Source: an uncultured Clostridia bacterium (lineage in GTDB: Bacteria > Bacillota > Clostridia > Oscillospirales > Acutalibacteraceae). Taken from it: DNA of 5,528 nt. This document shows positions 1 through 5,528 of the stretch, in pieces. The notes under the pieces were generated by a model. The model saw only the letters and a program-made list of their open reading frames with translations. It made no database searches and was not told the DNA's origin. The stretch's first letter is position 1; each line of letters begins with the position of its first letter. Made by a program: the position numbers and the translations under genes. The stretch spans positions 1 to 5,528 of the forward strand of contig CAMJYS010000053.1 of NCBI GenBank assembly GCA_946410005.1. The letters run 5' to 3'.

Positions 1-1747
1 TTATGCTCATAATTAACGCTCTGCTCATAGGCACAGTATCGACATAAGTGAAATCGAATTTAATGTTTTCACGTTTAGATAAAGCCTTTATGAAAGATAC
101 ATCGAAATTTGCGTTGTGTGCGACTAAAACGGGAGATTCGCCACAAAATTCTATGAATTTTTCCAATGCTGATTTTTGTGAAGGTGCACCGACTAACATT
201 TCGTCAGTTATTCCTGTTAATTCAGTAGTTTTTGGCGAAAGTTTTGTAAGAGGGTCTACGAATGTGCAAAACTCATCAACGATTTCGTGGTTTTTTACTC
301 TAATTGCGCCTATTTCTATAATTTTGTCGTTGTTTGCGTTAAGCCCTGTTGTTTCAAGGTCGAAACAAATGTATTCTCCGTCAAGTTTTCTTTCTGCATT
401 TCCTGTTACGATAGGTAGCATGTCGTTTACGAAATAAGCTTCTGTTCCGTATATGATTTTTATTTTATTTTCATCTTTGTTTATTTTGTTAGCGGTATTC
501 ATAGCTTCGGGGTACGCTTGAGCAACACCATGGTCAGTTATTGCTATTGCGCTGTGACCCCATTCATATGCTCTTTCGATTAATTCCGATGCAGAATTAA
601 TTCCGTCCATTGCAGACATATTAGTGTGAAGATGTAACTCGACACGTTTTTTAGGAGCATTGTCAACAACTTTTGATTTGGAAATTTTGCTTATATTTTT
701 TGGACGCAAAATATAATCTTTTTCGTAATCGTCGTGTGAAAAATCACCGGAAACTAAAATAGTAGTTCCGATTGTTAATTGTTCAGTATAATCGTTTTTG
801 GCTTTGTCTTCGATAGTTTTTAAAACAAGCGAACCTGTGTAATCCGTTATGTAAATAGTCGTTATAATTTTTCCTGTTCGAGTTTCTCGTGCATCAGTAA
901 AAAACACATCACCCCAAATTGTAGCTTTTGTAAGTACAGGGCTTAGTTCGGCTATAGAAATCGGAGTTTCGGTTATCTTTCTGCCGTGAATAACTTCGCT
1001 TGTTTCAAAAATCGGTTTCGGCAGAAGATTATCTTTATTTCGCACTTCGATTGCGGGAACGTTTGGAATAATATTTTCTTTTTTTGGAATAGATTTTTTC
1101 TCGGAAATTTTTACTTCTAAATTTTCATTTTTATTTTCTTTAACTTGAATAATTTTATCGTTTGAAGTTTTTTGGTCAATTAAATTTTCTTTCTCGATAA
1201 ATTCGTTTTTAGGAGTAATAGTTTCTTCTTCAATATTATTTATAGCGTTTTCGGATTTAGATTCGATAAACTCTACTGATAACTGAACTTCAAAATTTTT
1301 AGAAAACATAGCGGACAATTCACGTTCGATTTTCTTTTGAGCGACAAAACTTTTACCGCCATGAAACAAATTAATTCTTACAATATTTTCGTCAATTTCA
1401 ATAGTAGAATCCTTGAAAATTTTTGAGATGGTCGGTTTGTTTTTAGCGAATTCAGAAAGCAAATTTTTTAATTCATTTTTATTTTTTATTTTAGATGTGG
1501 TTTTTTCGGCTTGAACTATTTTTTCTAATTTTATATCTACATTTTTTAAAGATAGAGGAGAGGCTGACAATATTTTTTCGCAGTTATAAATATCTTCTGT
1601 TAAAATAACTTCTTGATTTAACAGAAGAATTTCGATAGACTGATTTTTTCTATTTATATTCAAAGTTTTGATTTCACTATTTAGTATACTTGGATTTATC
1701 TGAGAAATGTTAATTATATTTCCAAAAATTTCTTTAAATTTTTTCAA
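1..1747 (-). CDS. polC: DNA polymerase III PolC-type, N-terminal 582 codons (3' end beyond window)
   Basis: PolC is the replicative DNA polymerase of low-GC Gram-positives, with its own 3'-5' proofreading exonuclease. Seen here, from the TTG at 1747: N-terminal domains at about residues 1-80 and 90-162; a Lys/Glu/Asn-rich, probably disordered linker at about 163-250; an OB-fold region at about 272-356 (KATIWGDVFF...); the start of the PHP domain with HLHTNMSAMDG (372-382) and ITDHG (403-407); then the DEDD exonuclease inserted in PHP, with FDLETTG (Asp463, Glu465) and HNANFD (Asp549). The last exonuclease motif and the polymerase palm lie outside; B. subtilis PolC is about 1,440 residues. The frame is open to position 1 without a shift. 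No ATG or GTG lies between the in-frame stop at 1780-1778 and the conserved N-terminus, so TTG is the likeliest start. The gap to ispG is 25 bp, implying co-transcription. Identity is near certain; the exact start is less so. Confidence 0.96.
   Translation of the reverse strand, partial: MKKFKEIFGNIINISQINPSILNSEIKTLNINRKNQSIEILLLNQEVILTEDIYNCEKILSASPLSLKNVDIKLEKIVQAEKTTSKIKNKNELKNLLSEFAKNKPTISKIFKDSTIEIDENIVRINLFHGGKSFVAQKKIERELSAMFSKNFEVQLSVEFIESKSENAINNIEEETITPKNEFIEKENLIDQKTSNDKIIQVKENKNENLEVKISEKKSIPKKENIIPNVPAIEVRNKDNLLPKPIFETSEVIHGRKITETPISIAELSPVLTKATIWGDVFFTDARETRTGKIITTIYITDYTGSLVLKTIEDKAKNDYTEQLTIGTTILVSGDFSHDDYEKDYILRPKNISKISKSKVVDNAPKKRVELHLHTNMSAMDGINSASELIERAYEWGHSAIAITDHGVAQAYPEAMNTANKINKDENKIKIIYGTEAYFVNDMLPIVTGNAERKLDGEYICFDLETTGLNANNDKIIEIGAIRVKNHEIVDEFCTFVDPLTKLSPKTTELTGITDEMLVGAPSQKSALEKFIEFCGESPVLVAHNANFDVSFIKALSKRENIKFDFTYVDTVPMSRALIMSI
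1593..1628 (-). repeat. Perfect 12-bp inverted repeat inside the polC coding start
   Basis: TCTTCTGTTAAA at 1593-1604 is the exact reverse complement of 1617-1628, with a 12-nt loop between. In the polC message it would form a 12-bp, mostly A-U hairpin over codons about 40-52, roughly 120 nt after the start. It is not followed by a U-run, so it does not look like an intrinsic terminator. Whether it forms or matters is unknown. Confidence 0.6.
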
Positions 1748-1758
1748 TTTTATAGGTG

Positions 1759-1764
1759 CTCCTT
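1759..1764 (-). promoter_or_regulatory. Ribosome binding site of polC
   Basis: AAGGAG on the minus strand is a strong Shine-Dalgarno match in the short ispG-polC gap. It lies 11 nt before the TTG at 1747-1745, slightly long, and 5 nt before an in-frame ATA at 1753-1751. It confirms that translation begins close to here although no ATG is available. TTG is preferred because ATA is a very rare initiator. Confidence 0.7.
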
Positions 1765-1772
1765 GATTATTT

Positions 1773-2825
1773 TCAATTCATTGATTTTATTTCTTCCAGT
1801 AGTTCTTGTAATAAATTTTCTTCGCTTACTTTTTTTATTATTTTTCCTTTTTTAAAAATAACGCCATAACCGTCCGCACCGGCTATTCCAATGTCAGCTT
1901 CACGAGCTTCTCCCGGACCATTAACGGCACAGCCCATGATGGCGACTTTTATGTTTTTTTTGACGTTCTTTAACAGTTGTTCTGCTTCATTTGCTATTTT
2001 TATTAGATTTATTTTTGTTCTGCCGCAAGTTGGGCAAGAAACAAAAGTTACGCCTTCGGTATTTAAATCCAGAGCTTTTAAAATATTTATCCCTGTAATT
2101 ACTTCGTCAATGGGATTGCTCGTTAAAGACACTCTTATCGTGTCGCCAATTCCGTCAGCAAGTAAAGAACCAATGCCAATAGACGATTTTACAATTCCAA
2201 CGCTATTTGTTCCGGCTTCTGTTACGCCAATATGTAATGGATAATCGCATTCTTTTGCAACTAAACGATAAGCATCAATTGTTTGAGTTACAGAAGACGA
2301 TTTCACAGATATAGCAATGTCATTGAACCCGAATTTTTCTAATAACCTGACGTTGTACATAGCACTTTCGCACATGGCTTCTGCGGTTGGATGAGAATAT
2401 TTTTTTAAAATGTCTTTTTCGATAGAACCGGAGTTAACGCCAATTCTTATAGGAATATTTTTATTAAAGCAAGCTTTTACTACCGCTTCTATTTTTTCTT
2501 CACTACCGATATTTCCGGGATTTATGCGAATTTTATCTGCGCCTGCTTTAATCGATTCAATCGCAAGTTTATAGTCAAAGTGAATATCCGCAACAAGCGG
2601 GATATCCACTTTTTCTTTTATTCTCGAAAGAGTCTTCAAAGCGTCGTTATCCGGAACAGCAATTCTTAATATATCGCACCCGGCATTTTTTAATTCTTTC
2701 GCTTGAAGTACATTTTGCTTTATATTTTCAGGCGGAATATTTAGCATGGATTGAACTGCTATTTTATTGTTCCCGCCGATTTTAACTTTTCCGATTGATA
2801 ATTCTTTTGAACTTCTTCTCTTCAT
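1773..2825 (-). CDS. ispG: 4-hydroxy-3-methylbut-2-en-1-yl diphosphate synthase (IspG/GcpE)
   Basis: IspG is the cytosolic 4Fe-4S enzyme of the MEP pathway. It reductively opens the ring of 2-C-methyl-erythritol 2,4-cyclodiphosphate (MEcPP) to HMBPP, with electrons from ferredoxin or flavodoxin. The 350 residues match the short bacterial two-domain form. A TIM-barrel (about 1-255) carries VADIHFD (78-84), RINPGNIG (100-107), RIGVNSGS (127-134) and HIGVTEAG (198-205). The C-terminal cluster domain has CPTC (Cys264, Cys267) and GCAVNGPGEA (Cys299, Glu306), the expected three Cys plus Glu iron ligands. No key residue is missing. The segment after QSM reads LNIPPENI rather than the usual TNT-type sequence. 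The ATG start is preceded by AAAGGA with 9-nt spacing. It sits 32 bp after rseP and 25 bp before polC, in the same operon as dxr of the same pathway. Confidence 0.98.
   Translation of the reverse strand: MKRRSSKELSIGKVKIGGNNKIAVQSMLNIPPENIKQNVLQAKELKNAGCDILRIAVPDNDALKTLSRIKEKVDIPLVADIHFDYKLAIESIKAGADKIRINPGNIGSEEKIEAVVKACFNKNIPIRIGVNSGSIEKDILKKYSHPTAEAMCESAMYNVRLLEKFGFNDIAISVKSSSVTQTIDAYRLVAKECDYPLHIGVTEAGTNSVGIVKSSIGIGSLLADGIGDTIRVSLTSNPIDEVITGINILKALDLNTEGVTFVSCPTCGRTKINLIKIANEAEQLLKNVKKNIKVAIMGCAVNGPGEAREADIGIAGADGYGVIFKKGKIIKKVSEENLLQELLEEIKSMN
2577..2612 (-). repeat. Long imperfect hairpin inside ispG
   Basis: In the ispG message the arms 2612-2597 and 2591-2577 pair over 15 positions: six A/U/G pairs at the base, one G-U wobble, four A-U pairs, a bulged C, then four G-C pairs closing a 5-nt UUGUU loop. 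It covers codons 72-83, which encode the conserved V-D-I-P-L-V-A-D-I-H-F segment. The wobble makes it pair better in the sense RNA than on the other strand. There is no long U-run after it, so it is not a standard terminator. Confidence 0.55.
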
Positions 2826-2834
2826 AAATTATTA

Positions 2835-2840
2835 TCCTTT
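2835..2840 (-). promoter_or_regulatory. Ribosome binding site of ispG
   Basis: AAAGGA on the minus strand ends 9 nt before the ATG at 2825-2823. It is a moderate Shine-Dalgarno match in the rseP-ispG gap and supports the chosen ispG start. Confidence 0.6.
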
Positions 2841-2857
2841 TAGTTTACTTTGTGTAT

Positions 2858-3916
2858 TTAAGATTTACCTAAAAGCCTTAAAATATCTGCATATGATATA
2901 TATATTGTAAATGCTATAAACAAGAAAAATCCAAGAGTGTGGATAAATCCTTCGTATTTTGGATTCAATTTTTTGTGAGTAATCATTTCAAACAATAAAA
3001 ACATAAGTCTACCGCCATCTAAAGCAGGTAATGGAAGTAAGTTGAAGACGCCGAGATTTATTGTTATTAAAGCCATTAGAGCCATTATATTAATAAATGC
3101 AACAAATACGCTCGTTTTTAAACCTTCGTTTGTAGCATTGCCTATAGCTGAAACAATTCCAATAGGTCCGGACATATCTTTTACGGAAAATCTTCCCGTC
3201 AACATACCTGTCAAACTTGACCATACGATTTTGATAGCGGAAAGTGTTTGATTCCAAGTGTGCTTAAAAATATTTACGAGATTTTTTTCTTCTGATTGTA
3301 ATGAAAAGTCTAATAACAAAGAATTTTTTCCATTTTCGTTTGTTTTCGTGTTAAATGTTACGTCTTTTAATTCAATAATTTCGCCGTTTCTTTTTACTTT
3401 GAAATCGAATTGATTTTTTTTGTATGTGCCAAGATCGAATAACAAATCTTTGCTACTAAAAATTTTTCTGCTGTCTATTGATAAAATTTCATCTCCAACC
3501 ATCAAACCATAATTTGAAGAAACAGCTTCCGGGTAAAAATTTTCAATTTTTGTAGTGTGCATAGTCGTTTGTTGAGAAACAAGAAATATTGTCATTAAGA
3601 AACCCAAAACAAGATTCATAATGGCTCCGGCAGAAACTATTATGAATTTTTTCCAAGCGGCCTTTTTTTCAAATGCGTTTGGATCGTTGCTCGCTTCATC
3701 TTCGCCTTCCATAGCGCAAAATCCGCCTAATGGTAAAGCTCTTAAAGAAAATATGGTATCGCCTTTCTTGAATTTAAATATTCTCGGCCCCATTCCGATT
3801 GCAAATTCATTTACTTTTACGCCGAACATTTTTGCTGTGAAAAAGTGTCCGAATTCATGGAAAAAAATTATTAAATTGAAAAATAAAATGCCAAAAATTA
3901 TAAATAAAATGTTCAA
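2858..3916 (-). CDS. rseP: RIP site-2 zinc metalloprotease RseP/RasP family
   Basis: This membrane-embedded M50 protease cuts substrates within the membrane. Known substrates of the Firmicute homologue RasP include the anti-sigma factor RsiW, FtsL and leftover signal peptides. The 352 residues show the full layout. TM1 (about 3-26) carries the zinc site HEFGH (20-24), followed by VNEFAIGMGPRIF and LRALPLGGFCAMEGEDE (59-74). TM2 holds GAIMNLVLG (97-105). One PDZ domain spans about 118-200 (GLMVGDEILSID). MSGPIGIV (248-254) follows. TM3 has NLLPLPALDGG (292-302), whose Asp300 is the third zinc ligand. A last TM lies at about 325-345. The start is TTG, well supported by the upstream site; the next ATG would remove the catalytic motif. 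The 76-bp gap from dxr is the largest in the cluster. The protein is shorter than B. subtilis RasP (about 420), but no motif is lost. The true substrates here cannot be read from the sequence. Confidence 0.96.
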   Translation of the reverse strand: MNILFIIFGILFFNLIIFFHEFGHFFTAKMFGVKVNEFAIGMGPRIFKFKKGDTIFSLRALPLGGFCAMEGEDEASNDPNAFEKKAAWKKFIIVSAGAIMNLVLGFLMTIFLVSQQTTMHTTKIENFYPEAVSSNYGLMVGDEILSIDSRKIFSSKDLLFDLGTYKKNQFDFKVKRNGEIIELKDVTFNTKTNENGKNSLLLDFSLQSEEKNLVNIFKHTWNQTLSAIKIVWSSLTGMLTGRFSVKDMSGPIGIVSAIGNATNEGLKTSVFVAFINIMALMALITINLGVFNLLPLPALDGGRLMFLLFEMITHKKLNPKYEGFIHTLGFFLFIAFTIYISYADILRLLGKS

Positions 3917-3925
3917 AGTAAAACA

Positions 3926-3930
3926 CCCCT
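3926..3930 (-). promoter_or_regulatory. Ribosome binding site that fixes the TTG start of rseP
   Basis: AGGGG (within TGAGGGGTG) on the minus strand lies 9 nt before the TTG at 3916-3914. This good match and spacing decide for TTG, since no ATG exists upstream of the HEFGH motif. Confidence 0.7.
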
Positions 3931-3992
3931 CAATAAAAAATTTGATATATATATTTTACATCTTGAGATAATTTTTTTAAAGTGTTTTTATG

Positions 3993-5153
3993 TTAATTTA
4001 TCATATTTTCGAAATTATTTTTTACATATTCACGTACTTGTTTATCGGTGTTGTAGATATCATCGAATGTTTTAATAGCCTTAAACGGGAAAAATTCAAG
4101 TGAACGTTTTACGATTGATATTATATCTAAGAATTTAATTTTATTTTCTAAAAATAATGCGACTGCTTCTTCGTTTGCACCGTTTAATATAATCGGCATA
4201 TTCCCGCCGTTTCTAACTGCATTTCTGCAAAGCTTTATAGCATTAAAAGTGTTTTCGTCGGGACTAAAAAAGGATAAATGTCTTATTTTTGATAAATTTA
4301 ACGGTTCAACGTTTGATGTTCTTCTGTTTGGATAAGTTAAAGCGTATTGAATAGGGGTTCTCATATCAGGTGTACCAAGCTGAGATATAACAGAGCCGTC
4401 TTTATATTCAATCATTGAGTGAATTATGCTTTGAGGGTGAATTATAACGTCTATTTTTTCTTCCGGCATATCGAAAAGATGAACCGCCTCGATAATTTCT
4501 AAACCTTTGTTCATCATTGTAGCGCTGTCTATCGAAATTTTAGCTCCCATACTCCAACTCGGATGATTTAAAGCTTCGTTTACAGTAACATTTTTTAAAT
4601 TATCGAATGTTTTCCCGAAAAACGGTCCGCCCGAAGCCGTTAAAATTAATTTTTTTAAGTTTTCTTTATTTTTACATCCTTCTAAGCATTGAAAAATAGC
4701 ACTGTGTTCACTGTCGACAGGCAAAATTTCAACATTATGTTCTTTCGCAAGTTTTTTGACGAGTTCCCCGCCGGTAACCAGTGTTTCTTTGTTTGCAAGA
4801 GCGATTGTCTTTTTAGATTTTATAGCTTCAATCGTTGGCTTTAAACCTGCTATGCCGGAAATCGCAGTAACTACAGTATCGGAGTTTGGATTGGTAGCGA
4901 CTTCGCAAATTCCTTCTTCGCCACATTTTATTTTAGTTTGAGTGTCGGAGATTTTTATTTTCAATTCATTTGCATATTTTTCTTCTTTAACTGCTACGAT
5001 TTCGGGCTTGAATTTTCTGATTTGATTTTCAAGCAAAGTTATATTTCTATTGCCCGAGATAGCACAAACTTTTATTTCTAAATGGCTTGCAACGTCTAGC
5101 GTCTGCGTCCCTATTGAACCCGTAGAGCCTAAAACTGATATATTTTTTTTCAT
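3993..5153 (-). CDS. dxr: 1-deoxy-D-xylulose 5-phosphate reductoisomerase
   Basis: Dxr (IspC) is the cytosolic, first committed enzyme of the MEP pathway. It rearranges and reduces DXP to 2-C-methyl-D-erythritol 4-phosphate using NADPH and a divalent metal, and it is the fosmidomycin target. The 386 residues match the family length (E. coli 398). The N-terminal NADPH fold has GSTGSIG (9-15) and LANKET (119-124). The catalytic domain has PVDSEHSA with metal ligands Asp147 and Glu149, TASGGPF (172-178), the mobile-loop region HPSWSMG (197-203), and DSATMMNKGLE (209-219) with the third metal ligand Glu219. HPQSIIHSMIEY (239-250) and SQLGTPDMRTPIQYAL (257-272) follow, then the helical C-terminal domain. 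All catalytic residues I can place are present. The start is ATG, with GGAAG 8 nt upstream. It follows cdsA by 18 bp and precedes rseP by 76 bp. Confidence 0.98.
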   Translation of the reverse strand: MKKNISVLGSTGSIGTQTLDVASHLEIKVCAISGNRNITLLENQIRKFKPEIVAVKEEKYANELKIKISDTQTKIKCGEEGICEVATNPNSDTVVTAISGIAGLKPTIEAIKSKKTIALANKETLVTGGELVKKLAKEHNVEILPVDSEHSAIFQCLEGCKNKENLKKLILTASGGPFFGKTFDNLKNVTVNEALNHPSWSMGAKISIDSATMMNKGLEIIEAVHLFDMPEEKIDVIIHPQSIIHSMIEYKDGSVISQLGTPDMRTPIQYALTYPNRRTSNVEPLNLSKIRHLSFFSPDENTFNAIKLCRNAVRNGGNMPIILNGANEEAVALFLENKIKFLDIISIVKRSLEFFPFKAIKTFDDIYNTDKQVREYVKNNFENMIN

Positions 5154-5171
5154 AAGCTACACTTCCGTTTT

Positions 5172-5528
5172 TTAAATTGCTATCGAAATAGTTTTTATAA
5201 ATAAGAAAACATAAGGCGCTGTAAAAATAACGCTGTCGAATCTGTCAAGAATACCACCGTGACCGGGCATTATAAACCCGAAATCTTTAACTTCGCATTG
5301 GCGTTTTATAGAAGAAAAACACAAATCTCCCAGTGCGGAAATTGCTGAGCCTGAAAGACTTAGTATCATCAATAAAACGTAGTTTATCTGTCTTTTTTCT
5401 GCAAAAACAAAATCGTTAAATATAAAAGAGAGTAAAATTACAGATAAAAGACATACTATTATTCCGCCAATAAACCCCTCGATAGTTTTTTTACCGATGA
5501 CGTACTTGAAGACCACGCGCACGCCCGC
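5172..5528 (-). CDS. cdsA: Phosphatidate cytidylyltransferase (CDP-diacylglycerol synthase), C-terminal part
   Basis: CdsA is an integral membrane enzyme that converts CTP and phosphatidic acid to CDP-diacylglycerol and pyrophosphate, the branch point to phosphatidylglycerol, cardiolipin and other phospholipids. The last 118 codons are visible and the frame is open to the window edge, so the 5' half is missing. Seen: KKTIEGFIGG (13-22 of the visible part), part of the family's S-P-K-K-T-x-E-G block; hydrophobic segments at about 20-38 and 49-66; ALGDL; and the family signature SSIKR...VKD...PGHGGILDRFD (72-98) with its conserved acidic residues, then a last hydrophobic segment and a TAA stop. 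A GTG at 5522 is in frame but is internal, not the start. The first 11 visible codons differ sharply in base composition from the rest, and S-P before KKT reads I-G; see the separate entry. The gap to dxr is 18 bp. Confidence 0.95.
   Translation of the reverse strand, partial: AGVRVVFKYVIGKKTIEGFIGGIIVCLLSVILLSFIFNDFVFAEKRQINYVLLMILSLSGSAISALGDLCFSSIKRQCEVKDFGFIMPGHGGILDRFDSVIFTAPYVFLFIKTISIAI
5496..5528. other. GC-rich terminal stretch unlike the rest (possible contig-end chimera)
   Basis: The last 33 bases are 21/33 G+C. Read in the cdsA frame they give 11 codons in a row ending in G or C, in a window whose codons mostly end in A or T. The change coincides with loss of the S-P that normally precedes KKT in CdsA. 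This suggests either a misassembled edge or a locally odd codon run. The sequence alone cannot decide. Confidence 0.45.

Noticed and set aside
4..29. Direct repeat TGCTCATA (4-11 and 22-29)
   Set aside because: Eight bases only, arising from two Met-Ser pairs in the polC coding sequence.
48..437. 129-codon open frame on the + strand
   Set aside because: It lies wholly opposite the PolC PHP/exonuclease region, where the minus-strand protein has conserved motifs. It has no recognisable protein features.
1891..2244. 117-codon + strand open frame opposite ispG
   Set aside because: It is antisense to the conserved IspG C-terminal half. AT-rich reverse frames are often open by chance.
2837..2875. 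7-bp inverted repeat CTTTTAG/CTAAAAG around the rseP-ispG junction as a terminator or regulator
   Set aside because: The stem is short and AT-rich with a loop of about 25 nt and no U-run, so it is within chance expectation.
3042..3971. Two + strand open frames (3042-3251 and 3621-3971) opposite rseP
   Set aside because: They mirror the hydrophobic and zinc-site segments of RseP. Neither has an independent family match that I recognise.
3968..3996. Possible internal promoter before rseP: TTAACA, 17-nt spacer, AATTAT on the minus strand
   Set aside because: The -35 matches 5/6, but the -10 only 4/6 and lacks the usual first T. Such matches are common by chance in sequence this AT-rich. The 76-bp gap keeps it possible but unsupported.
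4756..4941. 61-codon + strand open frame opposite dxr
   Set aside because: It is a shadow of the dxr coding sequence around the NADPH-binding LANKET motif.

Overview
This window is a five-gene block, all on the minus strand and tightly spaced. In transcription order (right to left) it reads cdsA (3' end only) - dxr - rseP - ispG - polC (5' part only). The gaps are 18, 76, 32 and 25 bp. No RNA gene, mobile element, CRISPR array or convincing transcription terminator is visible, so the block reads as one operon segment. The + strand carries only shadow reading frames.

Organism: the DNA is AT-rich (about one third G+C by eye), and codons mostly end in A or T. TGA is used as a stop and Trp is encoded by TGG, so the code is standard. 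A PolC-type replicase (PHP domain with an inserted proofreading exonuclease) points to the Firmicutes or relatives. The order cdsA-dxr-rseP-ispG-polC is the familiar low-GC Gram-positive arrangement, in its clostridial form with ispG between rseP and polC. Details in RseP and IspG resemble what I recall of Oscillospirales-like gut Clostridia. That placement is an inference.

Layout: 5172-5528 is the C-terminal half of CDP-diacylglycerol synthase. 3993-5153 is DXP reductoisomerase. 2858-3916 is the site-2 metalloprotease RseP, starting at TTG. 1773-2825 is the 4Fe-4S enzyme IspG. 1-1747 is the first 582 codons of PolC, also best read from a TTG start: two N-terminal domains, a charged linker, an OB fold, the start of PHP and most of the exonuclease.

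How they work together: CdsA makes CDP-diacylglycerol for membrane phospholipids. Dxr and IspG catalyse the first committed step and the penultimate step of the MEP isoprenoid pathway, which supplies the undecaprenyl carrier for cell-wall synthesis. RseP handles membrane-protein and signal-peptide turnover, and PolC replicates the chromosome. The cluster thus groups envelope growth with replication.

Nothing here looks like a new system. The points worth a second look are a 33-base GC-rich stretch at the extreme right edge that looks foreign to the rest, two hairpins inside coding sequence (ispG and polC), unusual start codons, and a divergent IspG N-terminal motif.
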